From Psilocybe azurescens (Eukaryota > Basidiomycota > Agaricomycetes > Agaricales > Agrocybaceae), in the NCBI GenBank assembly GCA_023853785.1, contig JAJIRX010000500.1, forward strand, positions 682,001 through 746,000: a stretch of 64,000 bases of DNA, read 5' to 3'. The notes beneath the pieces were generated by a model, which searched no databases, was not told the origin of the DNA, and saw only the letters and a list, made by a program, of their open reading frames with translations. Position numbers and translations under genes: made by a program. Positions 12,181-22,700 of the stretch are shown piece after piece. The number at the start of each line of letters is the position of its first letter. The first letter of the stretch is position 1.

Positions 12181-12616
12181 CTCGAGATTGTCAAGTACTG
12201 CAAAGAGAACAGCATCGTCATTCAGGCATTTTGTCCCATCTTACGAGGGAACATGGTCCATCCTGCCATTATAGGAGTAGCTGCCAAAGTTCGTGGTCAT
12301 TGGTTCATCCAGCCATGTAAGACGCGGACTGGAATGATATAATATTGTCAACAGCATGTCCATGAACCAGCAAAGATTCTACTCCGATGATCATTACAAC
12401 ACGGGTATGTTTTTCCTATCTGGTCAAACGCTTTCCTGACCAATAGCTAAGTTCTCCAGTTTTCTACTGCTTCCTAAGAGCGTAACACCATCTCGCATCC
12501 GGTCCAACATAGACATGTATGATTTCGACCTGCACGCAGATGATATGCATGCCCTTGACTCCCTCGACCGTGGAAAGGAAGGTGCCATCGGCTGGGTTCC
12601 AGCTGATGCGGAATAG
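12181..12616 (+). pseudogene. Truncated aldo-keto reductase pseudogene
   Basis: This is the C-terminal third of an aldo-keto reductase, closely parallel to the full gene at 15179-16439. Recognisable blocks are IVKYCKENSIVIQAFCPILRG (the paralogue has IVKYCKENNIAVQAYCPIVRG) at 12187-12250, MVHPAIIGVAAKV, EPAKILLR, LPKSVTPSRIRSNID and DDMHALDSLDRGKEG. Intron positions match the paralogue. The conserved Trp after ILLR is a TGA stop at 12388-12390. The NADPH-binding N-terminal half and the catalytic Asp/Tyr/Lys/His residues are absent. It ends at TAG 12614-12616, 65 bp from the convergent end of the DUF6533 gene, and is not expected to make an active enzyme. Confidence 0.85.
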
Positions 12617-12681
12617 GGCTAGTTGTTGCAATCGTCGTTCCCTTTAGAAACAATTGCAATGGTAGTCGCATCACAGTACGA

Positions 12682-14216
12682 CTATGGCTGTGGATCGGGA
12701 TACGAGCGTTGTACCTCTTCGATATCCCTGGCAAATTGCAAGCTCGTGGCTGTTGTTGTCTGGAGAATGGTGTTGCCAGCGCCAATAGGGCATTGGGCTA
12801 CTAAGTTCATGTTGCTCGGCCCATTTGCATAACGGTTCAGGTTCAGGAGTACGTGGTATCCCTGTACGCAAATATCTCCATGAGTACTGAAATTGCGAAG
12901 AGAAGAGTACAAAGGTAATGTCCGCACGAGGGTGGCCAAAAATAATAGATTCACGTACACAAAATGAAGACATCGTCATTTGCCATCTACATGGTTCCGG
13001 GGTCAGCTGACGAGTGAACAATGGTTTGGGATTGCAAACTTCACATACGCATAAAGAATGCCCGAATATGAATATGCCTGTTTATTCAGCCCAAAAAGGC
13101 CAAACTGTATGATATATATACCTATGTCACAAGATGGATCAATATTGCAGACCATGGGCAGAAGAAAAGAACATTCACCCAAAATAAGAAAAAATGCCCA
13201 TGTCCCGTCACGCATCAGGAGCACGTTGAGCGGGATGTTCCTCCACCCAAACACTCTACCATTCTGAATAAATTTGTACAGCATAAGGAGAAAAAGACAA
13301 AACTGAAATGCAAGCGCTGATACACTACATTGTGCGCTGAGAGTCAGACAGGAAACCTTGCATGTAATTTCCAGTAAATACTTACCCGTAGACAGCTATC
13401 GAGAGAGGCACATGTATGACAACGCAGAGGTTGTCGTATATTATCCCGGGAAGCGCAAGAGCCAGACCCGTAGACATGCCTATGATCTCTAATACAAACA
13501 AAAGACCAACGACGTGGCGAACCACATGATGCCTGTGGTACATCACATTTACTACCAAAGAAAGGCGTGCATTGGTTCTTATATGTATAATGTTGCCTAT
13601 TGAAATGCTCGTACCTCGCAAAATGAGAATAACATCCGTCAATCCAATGATGATTGATATAGCCACCCCTTGGTATATTTGCCAAATGTAACAGTCTCGA
13701 GGCGTGAAATGAAAATGCGGTGTGAGCTCCGACCCTACAAGCAAGAGGGAGCTGTTATGAGAACATATGTTATTTATCAAGAAGCGTCTGGTACGGGGTT
13801 GAAACTCGAGGAGCGACTTACATTTGAACCATCACAGGAAGATAACGAAGCAGAAAATATATGTATTTGGGGTACGATTTCGGCTTCCTGTGGGGTTGAT
13901 ATTTAATGATCGAAGCAGTGTCCAGATCAATGGCACGAAAACGCACGACCAAATCAATTTGACCTTGAGATATGCGCAGCCTAGTATCAGTAAACACAAG
14001 TACGCAAAGGTTTGGACAACGTACTTCATCATCCAGAGTCGTAAGAATATCCCAGACAAGAAAGGTTAAAGCCGCCACTGTGAATATCAAAATCAGTATT
14101 AACATGAATGACCCTGTTTCAACGAACTTGATCCTACCAAAGCTACGATTGACAGCCTGTGCACCAGCTGCTATATCTTTAGAACTGAAAGGACTGTACA
14201 AGGGCTGAGCGTTCAT
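12682..14216 (-). CDS. Seven-helix membrane protein, DUF6533 family, copy 1
   Basis: Integral membrane protein of a family common in agaricomycetes and of unknown function, sometimes likened to receptors. It starts with ATG at 14216 (MNAQPLYSPFSSKDI). Exon 2 has the DUF6533 signature ALTFLVWDILTTLDDE, continuing VKLIW, then KYIYFLLRYLPVM in the next exon. Later exons carry the ELTPHFHFTPRDCYIWQIYQ loop, several hydrophobic helices (for example ISIIIGLTDVILILRG), the loop RDGTWAFF, and near the end the family hallmark GYHVLLNLN, followed by a short polar tail ending at TAG 12682. At least six short introns are needed. It is convergent with the reductase pseudogene and divergent from the intact reductase. 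Copy 2 lies at 22701-24284 with the same exon plan. Confidence 0.75.
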
Positions 14217-15178
14217 ACTAAAAACCAAGACCGAAGCTGACAATTGGATACAAGGGGATTGCTGAGAACAGCCAATGAAATGAAATGGACTTCGACTTCG
14301 AGGGGTTTTTAAAAGCAAATTTTAAGCAAGAGAATGCTGTTCAACTTACTGTCAAGGACAGTGGTTTCAGGGTTACAATCAGAATGTAAGTTATATATTT
14401 TAGCCCATAGCATGCAACAATGGAATACGCACTACCAGAATAGAAACCTAAAAGTCCAAGATAAATCTTAGTAGACTAGCAACATCAAAGCAACATCTTG
14501 ATAGGCAGCCCTGGCGGGAGGCCACAGTAAAGGCACTACCTGAGGTAACGGGGGTTTGGTCACACATATTCTGTGATCCTAGCAGATCTCCCGTTTCAAT
14601 GAAATGCCGAATTGATAATCATTGAGTTATATACAGAGCAAGGAGTCAGGCAGTCAATTGACAACCTGCATGAGTCTAGTATGAGTTCCAGTTAGTGAAC
14701 AGCTTCACTTAGAGACGGTAGAGATTAGAAGCCAGTTTGCACAGGCTAAGCTAAGAATTTCAAGGTCGACCGGTTGAAGAAAAACTGTTGTAGTAATTTG
14801 AGGTTCAAATCGTCGGTCGCGTTCAAAGTTAAGATGGAATGCGGTGTGTCACCTTCAAGTGTCATAGTTGAAGCGTTGAGTAGACTCAAAGTCAGGTGCT
14901 TAGTAATGCTTATATGGTCAATTACTATTACTAAGCCGCCATACACACAGCCGGTTGCTAGTTTCGGTTAGTCAAGCGAAAGTTCACCAGATTCAATGAA
15001 TACTCATCACATACACGACAACTATAAATACCTACGCTCGTCGCTCACAGGCACATAAGAGCAGCTGCGAGTCCTTGAGATTGTTCTCATTCAGCTACTT
15101 AATACTGGCCTATTGCTTGCAGCTCCAAATACTTGCCAAATACTGTCAAAATCGTTCTACATCGCAATAGTTGTTACG
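14217..15178. promoter_or_regulatory. Shared upstream region of DUF6533 copy 1 and the aldo-keto reductase
   Basis: About 960 bp between two divergent start codons. A good TATA box (TATAAATA, 15023-15030) sits about 150 bp before the reductase ATG, so the reductase is probably driven from here with a leader of roughly 120 bases. No other element is clear. The arrangement would allow co-regulation of the membrane protein and the enzyme, which is inference. Confidence 0.5.
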
Positions 15179-16439
15179 ATGTCGCCCATTTCTAGGTTAT
15201 CAATCAACTCAACTATTCGTCTTACTACTGGGTATGATATGCCTATGATTGGGTTTGGAGTTTATCAAAACTACAACGCAACGGTCTCGACATTGGAAGC
15301 CTTCAAAGCTGGTTACCGGTATGAGTTGCTTGTACTTGCTCGACAGAAATGCGTCAACAAATCCGATCGTGCATTATTTTGACAGGCTTATCGACACGGC
15401 GCAGGCTTATCGTAACGAGAAGCACGTCGGACAAGCTGTCCGTGAATCTGGTATTGATCGAAGCAAAGTCTTTGTTGGTAAGCCGTCGTTTATGGAACAA
15501 TGTGCGGAAGTCTATAACAGTCCTGTACTCGATTAGTTACCAAATGCGTATCCAAAACACACGGCTACGAGACCACCAAAAGGGCCTTGATGAGTCTCTC
15601 AGCAGCTTAGAATTCGGTAACACCTTCATAAATTACTTCCTTGTAGAATCCCACATTGACGCTTCTAGCAGACTATATTGATCTCTTTCTTATTCACGAT
15701 CCATTCTCTGGGAAGGAGCGCCGCTTAGAGACTTATAAAGCTCTCCTTGAGGGCAAAGCCGAGGGAAAGATCAGATCTGTGGGCGTGTCCAATTTGTGAG
15801 CTTCACGTTTCCTCTAAGAGGTGCTTAATGCAAACCGAATTACTCCATCAAGTAATATCAAACATATAGAGGAGCTCAGAGAAGCTGGCTACGAACTTCC
15901 AGCTGTCAATCAAATTGAGGTATGCTTGGGTCTCAACATTTGCGAAATTACATTGAAAATAACTTATCTCACAAAGTTACATCCGTTCTGTCAACAAAAA
16001 CCTATAGTCAAATACTGTAAGGAAAACAATATCGCGGTGCAGGCATATTGTCCCATTGTCCGTGGCAAAATGGACCACCCCGTCATCAACGAGTTAGCTA
16101 CCAAGGTGAGCAATCATCACTGAACTTTGGTACTACACTAACAATTCTGCTTCGGGAACACTGTAGCATTCACGCGAGCCTGCCCAAATCCTACTCCGTT
16201 GGTCAGTTCAACACGGGTATGTTCTCAGACTATGGTCCTTAATTCTACCTATAATTAACAACGTGTCCTTCATATCTAAAAGATATGTTCCGCTTCCAAA
16301 AAGCGAGAAAACTGAACGCATTCATTCCAACATCGATATATTTGGATTTGAATTGGACGATAAAGACATGCAAACCCTTGACGCTCTCGATCGCGGAAAG
16401 AAAGGCGCTGTCAGCTGGAACCCCGTCGACGTGGACTAG
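15179..16439 (+). CDS. Aldo-keto reductase
   Basis: NAD(P)H-dependent carbonyl reductase with a TIM-barrel fold. It starts at ATG 15179 (MSPISRLSINSTIRL). The motifs run in order: MPMIGFGVYQ, LIDTAQAYRNEKHVG with the catalytic Asp and Tyr, VFVVTK with the catalytic Lys, DYIDLFLIHDPFSG with the catalytic His, KIRSVGVSN, LPAVNQIE, QAYCPIVRG, ILLRWSVQHGYVPLPKS and a typical C-terminus GAVSWNPVDVD. Seven or so GT-AG introns link these, and the stop is at 16437-16439. One base is missing in the short C run at 15585-15586 (TTKRALDESL); the rest is intact, so this may be a sequence error. It resembles the AKR3/AKR5-type enzymes of fungi. The substrate cannot be told. It pairs with DUF6533 copy 2 beyond the retrotransposon and with copy 1 upstream. 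Confidence 0.88.
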
Positions 16440-16604
16440 ATATGATTAGGTTTCGCATATGGCCTGCATACTTTCTTTGATAAGCGAACTGTGAACTACT
16501 GCACTAGCGTTCAAAACATGCCAGACTGAGTCATCAGTACGCTGGGATAAGTCAAATAAGGGAAATTTGTCCCTGATACCCTGAATAACGACCCTTGGTG
16601 CTTA

Positions 16605-16702
16605 TTACGCTAAGTCAGCCGAGGATGCGCCACATAAATTGTGATCGATAAAAATGGAATAACTATTTCCGAAAACAGCAGCGATGCGACAGAAGTCATC
16701 CG
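16605..16702 (-). other. Open frame cut by the retrotransposon insertion
   Basis: On the minus strand a frame reading DWTDDFCRIAAVFGNSYS and ending in a stop at 16605 abuts the element. If the element and one target-site copy are removed, it joins sequence right of the element (22284-22560, minus) through a possible 49 bp GT...AG intron to VKEANALVNAFM. This could be the 3' end of an unknown gene disrupted by the insertion. It lies between a reductase and a DUF6533 gene and matches no family I know, so it may also be a chance frame. Confidence 0.25.
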
Positions 16703-16707
16703 TCCAG
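16703..16707 (+). repeat. Target-site duplication, left (TCCAG)
   Basis: The 5 bp TCCAG directly before the 5' LTR is repeated at 22284-22288 directly after the 3' LTR. Five bases is the usual size for Ty1/copia integration. Confidence 0.9.
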
Positions 16708-17065
16708 TATTGAATATTTTGTACCAAACCGTGTACTACGGTGATTATTCCTTTTAGATCTTTCCATTCTTTCAGTTCGTATGGTGCGCGCACAGCCGTT
16801 GCGTGCACGCACTCTATAGTACCTTATGGACACCTTTTGCTTCGTATGGCTTGGGCAAAATGCCCAGCCAAAACTTCTCGTATATACTGCTTCAATTTCG
16901 TAGCTACTCCCCTCAGTCTATTCCACATTGACTGAGGTGAGTTAGCATTTCTTTATCTTATATAAACTGGTGTTGACTTCCTGTAGCTATCATATTGTTC
17001 CATAGGTACTACAACAAATATATTAAGTCTATTCCACATTGACTGAGCTATCATATTGTTCCATA
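16708..17065 (+). repeat. 5' LTR
   Basis: 358 bp, beginning TATTGAATATTTTG and ending TTGTTCCATA, with imperfect short inverted ends (TAT...ATA). It differs from the 3' LTR by one substitution. It contains a TATATAAA (16961-16968) and the unusual duplicated segment described separately. Confidence 0.95.
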
Positions 17066-17068
17066 GGT
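16915..17068 (+). repeat. Tandem unspliced/spliced-looking duplication inside the LTR
   Basis: A 22 bp block A (AGTCTATTCCAC...) occurs at 16915-16936 and again at 17026-17047. A block B (CTATCATATTGTTCCATAGG) occurs at 16987-17006 and at 17048-17067. In the first copy A and B are separated by 50 bp (16937-16986) that start GTGAGT and end CTGTAG, an ideal spliceosomal intron. In the second copy A joins B directly at the predicted splice junction. The second B crosses the LTR end into the primer-binding site. The same arrangement is in the 3' LTR (22133-22283). The 50 bp block also holds TATATAAA, so an inserted promoter cassette flanked by AG is the alternative reading. Confidence 0.85.
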
Positions 17069-17077
17069 TATGGGCCC
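17066..17077 (+). other. Primer-binding site for half-tRNA-iMet
   Basis: GGTTATGGGCCC begins directly after the 5' LTR. It is complementary to the anticodon stem-loop of eukaryotic initiator tRNA-Met (GGGCCCAUAACC) rather than to a tRNA 3' end. Drosophila copia and yeast Ty5 are known to prime from such cleaved tRNA halves. Confidence 0.85.
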
Positions 17078-17135
17078 CGACCTCAGTCTCTAAAAATCGA
17101 ATTTACTCACAAATAACCATTATCCAAACTCTACA

Positions 17136-18620
17136 ATGTCTACACCAAAACTAGGGCGATGATTTCTTGCGCATACCAAAGCTGGAAGCCACAGGAGCGA
17201 ACTGGGTTGTCTACAGGGATCGCTTCATGATCTCTATCAAAGCCCGTGGTCTTGGGGACCATTTGGACGGCTCAGCACCGATGCCGAAGAATCCCTTGGG
17301 CACCCAACCATCCGCTGAAGCTGCTGCTGTTGAGGGACATTCCCCTTCAGATCAGCCGGCGCTTAGTGCCTCTCAGCTCACTGCTGTCGAAGAATATCGC
17401 AAGGCATTGAAGTTATGGAAGCAAGAGGAGGCTATCGTCAAACAGCAGATTGCTGCGACGATTCCAGACTCTCTTTTCCTCAAGATTCGTTCTCTATCAA
17501 CTGCCGAACTCATCTGGGCGTCATTGCAAGACAATTTCCAGAATAAATCCCGCATGGTTTCGGTTGATCTTAGGCGTCGTTTGCAGGAGGAACGTTCGCG
17601 GAGAGAAGGGTGATATTCGCGCGCATTTTGCGAAGCTGCGTCTCATGCGCGAAGACCTGGCGTCTATGGGATATGCACCTGACGATCTCGAGTTCTACAC
17701 CATTCTCATGGGTTCTCTCCCGCTTCTTATGATCCTTTCATCTCTGTCATTGATGCCAGTCATTCCACCGTTGCAGCGGCGCAGTTTGCGTCTAATCCCA
17801 ACAGTATTCCTCTCACGCCCCATCCCCCGAAAGCTTTATCCAAAGTGTAACCGATGAATATGAGCGCCGCCTCCTCAGAACGAAGAGCAGTGGCAAGAAG
17901 GACGGCGAGAACGTTGCCTTCTATTCCAACGACTCAGAGAAGAGTCAGAAAGGAAGCTCGAGCCGTCGGAAGGATATAGAATGCTTCAATTGCAAAAGAA
18001 GGGGCATTTTAAGTCGGACTGCTGGGCAAAAGGTGGTGGAAAGGAAGGTCAGGGAGAGCATCAGAAAGGGAAGGGAAAAGAGCGACAGAAGGGAAAGGGG
18101 AAAGCGAAGGAGAAGGAGAAATCGGATGATAAAGGGAAGGAAGCTAGCACCTCTGCAGCTAAGGCAGCTGCAAACGATTCGGATTCGCCAGATGAAGCTT
18201 GGATGGCTTCTATTATCGACGACGATTCGGATTCAGACACTGCTTCAACATTTTCCTCATCCCCATCCACAGACTTCGACTTCACTCAGGATTTATTTGA
18301 GCCAGTATCCGACACGGAGTCCTGGTCTTCGGATAGCGACACAGATAGTGACATGCCAGCACTCGAATCTGCTTCCGATTCTGACGATTCTGATGATGAA
18401 GATGAAGATTATTCTCCTCAAACCTCCAATGTAGTAGCTGAACACTTCGATGTTTCGTCTAACCCCTCCACTTATGTTCCCGATGAGCCTCACTTCGAAG
18501 ATTCCGAAGATACTTGCAACGAAGAAGATGCTGAAGATGAGGAGGTTGACGAAGATGAGGAGTTCTATCTAGGACCTGCTAATTTTATTCCCATCGTCGG
18601 CGAAGCCTACACCACCAGCA
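17136..18620 (+). pseudogene. Copia gag region (frame broken)
   Basis: Starts at ATG 17136 (MSTPKL). The retrotransposon Gag region follows (EATGANWVVYRDRFM, then IKARGLGDHLDG, IPDSLFLKIRSLSTAELIW, GYAPDDLEFYTILMGSLP) and then a CCHC zinc knuckle of the form C-x2-C-x4-H-x4-C (CFNCK...CWAKGG) at 17980-18025 and a Lys/Gly/Glu-rich basic stretch. A long acidic Ser/Asp/Glu linker (about 18170-18590) precedes the protease. About five one-base frame changes are visible (near 17150, 17595, 17722, 17848 and 17996), so no full Gag is encoded as written. Confidence 0.85.
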
Positions 18621-21600
18621 AGAGTGTTGAAGAACTCACCACTCCGACAGATGTCGATCTTTACGATTCGGGAGCTACTCGCCATATGTCGGGTGCCCGC
18701 CACAGATTCATTAATTATGTGGAGATTCCAGAGAAGCCAATTTCGGCAGCTGACAACCGCACGTTCAGCGCGAATTGGCAAGGGGAGATATGTATATCCT
18801 CATACCTAATGGTCCTGGGGGTCAATCTCGTGTCCTTTTAAAGGACGTCCTCTATGCGCCCGTCGATGCGCGTCACCCTTGTCTCCATCAGTAGGATTGC
18901 ATTGTCAGGATCGACTTTGGTTTTCCACGGAGAAAGCTGCCGAATTTACGATAAGAATCGTCGACTTTTAGGCAAAGTTATGGTGAAAGGGGGGTTATAC
19001 CGGCGTGTACGCGACTTCGTCCTGAGGGAGAGTCTGCTGGGAAAGCGGAGGAGATGTTGACGATTGATGAATTACATCGTCGTTTGGGGCATGTCTCGCA
19101 CGAACGCGCCCGGCGCTTAGTGGAAAAAAGTTGGTGACTGGAATTTTGCTTGATCCAGACAGCGAAGCGACTGTTTGTGAATCTTGTGAATGGGCAAAAG
19201 GGGAGCGGGAAGGCAATACGAAGGCAGAAGGAGGATGAAAGGTCAAAGGCAGTGGGCGACGAAATCCATTCCGATCTTTGGGGGCCAGCACCTGTCGAAA
19301 CAATCAATCGGAAGAAGTTTTATATTAGCTTTACAGATGATTTCAGTCGCTACACCCACCTCTTCTTTTACGCACCAAAGATGAAGCCTTGACGCCCTAT
19401 TTGTCATACCGAAGCCTTTCTGAAAGTCCAAAAGGAGTCGCCATCAAAGCCCTTCGTTCGGATCGAGGGGAGAATACCTCAGTAATGAATTTTCTGACCA
19501 CCTTCGTCTGTCCGGCACCATTCGCCACCTCACTGTCCATGATACGCCCAGAATACAATGGTGTTTCGGAGCGCCTCAACCGAACAATTCTAGCTAAGGT
19601 TCGAGCAATGCTACATGAGAGTGGTCTCCTAATTTTCTTTGGGGAGAAGCCTGTCGACATGCCGTTTACCTTAAGAATTGCACCTGGACACGTAGCCTCA
19701 AGGGTCAAACGCCACACGAAGCATTCCATGGTGTAAAGCCCAATCTCGCCGATATTCATCCATGGGGCTGCAGAGTTCGCGTTCACGATGACGACAACAA
19801 CAAGCTTCAAGCCCGCTCGAAGATTGGGAGGTGGATGGGATTTGACGAAGAAAGTAACGCTCACCGCATATATTGGGCAGAAAAGCGCTCAATTACCGTT
19901 GAACGAAGCGTCAAGTTCAATTTTGAGGATGAAATATTCGTGGAGGCCGCACCACTCGAGGGGGGAGAAGGAACCTTTCGTCGCGTGGGCGCCTCCAGAC
20001 GAACCATCCACTTCCAAACGCCGAAACTGTCGAAGATGTTGAGGAGCCTGAGTCCAGAGTTCCAACGGATCACGTCGAAAATCGGTTCAGAGACGAACCT
20101 CCAGAGGACCTGGAGCCCCAAGGCCCACGCAGAAGCGCCACGCATTCGAAAGGAATCCGATTACGTGAAGAGGTTGAGGGATGGTGTTGGCGTGATGAGC
20201 AACAGAGCAACGGATCCGTTATTGCCCAAGGGAATACAGGAGGGATCTGAGGCAGGTGGGATGGCAGAAGAGGCGGAAGATGCTTGGGAGATGGTCGAAG
20301 TGGCGGAGTATGCAATGGCGGCGGTAATGGATGGAGCAGAGGGACTGACTCCAACGTTTGAGGAGGGCGAGGAAAGCGTGCAGATTGGCCGAAGTGGGAT
20401 ACAGCAATCAAGGAGGAACTTGGATCGCTTAAAGCGAACGGAACCTTCGACCTGGTTGAACGCCCACCCAACACCAACGTCACCAAATGTCGATGGGTAT
20501 TGCGTATCAAGAAGAATGCTGCCGGCGAAATTGACAAGTATAAGGCGCGTCTGGTTGCTAAAGGCTTCACCCAGATCCACGGCGTCGACTACTACGAGAC
20601 ATATGCACCAGTTGCACGATTTGCTTCCTTTCGACTGCTTCTAGCACTCGCCGCACGTAACGGATGGACTGCCGACATCATTGACTTCGATTCTGCGTAT
20701 CTAAACAGTCGTTTGGGACTGCACGAACAGGTTTATCTGGAGCAGCCGCCAGCGTATCGCCACCAGGGATAGCCAGCGTTTGGGTTTGGCGCCTGAACAA
20801 GACTTTGTATGGTCTCAAACAGGGCGCTAAAATTGGTATGACGCACTTTGCAAGGCTCTCAATGATTTAGAATTCGTCAGGACCGATGCCGACCACGGAG
20901 TCTTCGTGAAGAAGACTGGATCTTTCATCATCATCATAGCAGTCCATGTCGACGATTGCTTGCTGGTGGGGAGTTCTTCGAAGCTGATCGCAGTTTTCAA
21001 GAACGACATGAACAAGATCTTCAAGCTCACCGATTTAGGGCCCGTGAATTGGCTCCTAGGCATTAAAATCACCAGAGACCTCACCAATCGCACCATTTCG
21101 CTTTCCCAACACGCCTACATCGAGTCCATTATCAACAGATTCAATTTCAACGATCTGAAGCCATCGTCGATTCCGATGGACCCCAGTGCACCTCTTTCAA
21201 AGTCCCAGTCACCCACGAAGATTTCCGACGTCACGAAGATGCAACAAGTGCCATTTCGTGAAGCTGTCGGTTCCCTCATGTATGCGGCAATGGGAACACG
21301 TCCCGACATCGCTTTTGCAGTCTCAACTGTAGCCCAGTACTCGGAGAATCCTGGCTGGGGCGACATTGGGAAAGCCGTGAAAAGGATATTCCGCTATCTG
21401 CTCGGAACGCAGAAGCTGGAGTTGGTTTATGGGGGAGAGAAAGCGAGGGCGTAGAGGGGTATGTGGATGCGGATGGGGCCTCCCAGGAGCACAGGCGTCG
21501 CGATCTCTGGGTACGTGTTTCTCGTCGATGGTGGAGCAGTATCTTGGTCTTCGAAGAAGCAGGAACTTGTCACCCTTTCCGACCACCGAGGGCTGAATAT

Positions 21601-21918
21601 GTCGCACAAACTCATGCCGCCAAAGAAGCTATTTGGCTTCGTCGTCTTGTCGAGCAACTCTTCGGGCCTGTAGATGGCCCAACTCCTTTATTTTCTGATA
21701 GCAAATCGGCCATCGCTCTCGCGCAAGACGGCCACTATCACGCTCGTACAAAGCACATCGATATTCGGTATCATTTCATTCGCTATATCATCGAGAAGGG
21801 CACCATTAAACTCATTTATTGCCCCACCAACGACATGACCGCCGATATTCTTACGAAGGCACTTCCCAGCGTCAAGGCAAAGCATTTCGCAACCGCGCTT
21901 GGTCTTAGCACGGTTTGA
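18621..21918 (+). pseudogene. Copia pol region: protease, integrase, reverse transcriptase, RNase H (frame broken)
   Basis: The order is that of Ty1/copia. The protease has YDSGATRHMSG near 18661. The gag-pre-integrase/integrase zinc finger includes ELHRRLGHVSH near 19070, and the integrase core has DEIHSDLWGP near 19260 and ISFTDDFSRYTHLFF. The reverse transcriptase has NAAGEIDKYKARLVAKGF (20516-20570), the VDYYETYAPVA motif, TLYGLKQGAK and the catalytic VHVDDCLLVG near 20943. RNase H includes AISGYVFLVDGG, LFSDSKSAIALAQD, TKHIDIRYHFIR and a C-terminus ending with TGA at 21916-21918. Multiple one-base frame changes interrupt it, for example near 18772, 19384 and 20770. No continuous polyprotein is encoded as written. 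Confidence 0.92.
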
Positions 21919-21925
21919 GGGGGAG
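21917..21925 (+). other. Polypurine tract
   Basis: GAGGGGGAG abuts the 3' LTR and overlaps the last two bases of the pol stop codon. It is the expected primer site for plus-strand DNA synthesis. Confidence 0.9.
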
Positions 21926-22283
21926 TATTGAATATTTTGTACCAAACCGTGTACTACGGTGATTATTCCTTTTAGATCTTTCCATTCTTTCAGTTCGTAT
22001 GGTGCGCGCACAGCCGTTGCGCGCACGCACTCTATAGTACCTTATGGACACCTTTTGCTTCGTATGGCTTGGGCAAAATGCCCAGCCAAAACTTCTCGTA
22101 TATACTGCTTCAATTTCGTAGCTACTCCCCTCAGTCTATTCCACATTGACTGAGGTGAGTTAGCATTTCTTTATCTTATATAAACTGGTGTTGACTTCCT
22201 GTAGCTATCATATTGTTCCATAGGTACTACAACAAATATATTAAGTCTATTCCACATTGACTGAGCTATCATATTGTTCCATA
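21926..22283 (+). repeat. 3' LTR
   Basis: 358 bp, identical to the 5' LTR except for one base, with the same internal duplication. The target duplication TCCAG follows at 22284. Confidence 0.95.
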
Positions 22284-22288
22284 TCCAG
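22284..22288 (+). repeat. Target-site duplication, right (TCCAG)
   Basis: Matches the 5 bp before the 5' LTR. Confidence 0.9.
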
Positions 22289-22700
22289 TCTTTCTGAAAT
22301 ATATATATGTGTACCTGCAACTATCGGACCATCTATTTTTACCATAAATGCATTGACCAGCGCGTTCGCTTCCTTGACAACTTGTATGTATGATTTGGTT
22401 TGATAGGTGACTCCACTGTGAGACCGTTTGATAAATAGTACCCTCGAGGAGTGAAAGGACGATATTGATTGTAAATACATGGCAAAGAAGTACACCAATG
22501 ATACAGCAGATACATGCCATAGAGAATACTGGAGAGAATATACAAGACCTGAAGGAAATCTAAATATGCGTTGAATACATTGGAATGCTACTTTTAGGCG
22601 TTGCTAGGGTCGTTCGCTCGTTTCGTTCGCTCGTAGTACATCTCGGATGTTATTGTTCTGCAGCACGTCCGAGGCTGGACGTCAAATAAGTCATGCAATA

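Larger units (their letters stand above)
16708..22283 (+). mobile_element. Ty1/copia LTR retrotransposon, 5.6 kb
   Basis: Complete element with two 358 bp LTRs, a primer-binding site complementary to the anticodon region of initiator tRNA-Met, gag and pol in the copia order (protease, integrase, reverse transcriptase, RNase H), a polypurine tract and a 5 bp target duplication. The LTRs differ at one position (T at about 16805 versus C at about 22023), so insertion was recent. Yet gag and pol are broken by a dozen or more single-base frame changes, many in homopolymers. Either the copy was mobilised in trans or part of the damage is sequence error. It is inserted between the aldo-keto reductase and DUF6533 copy 2. 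Confidence 0.95.
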
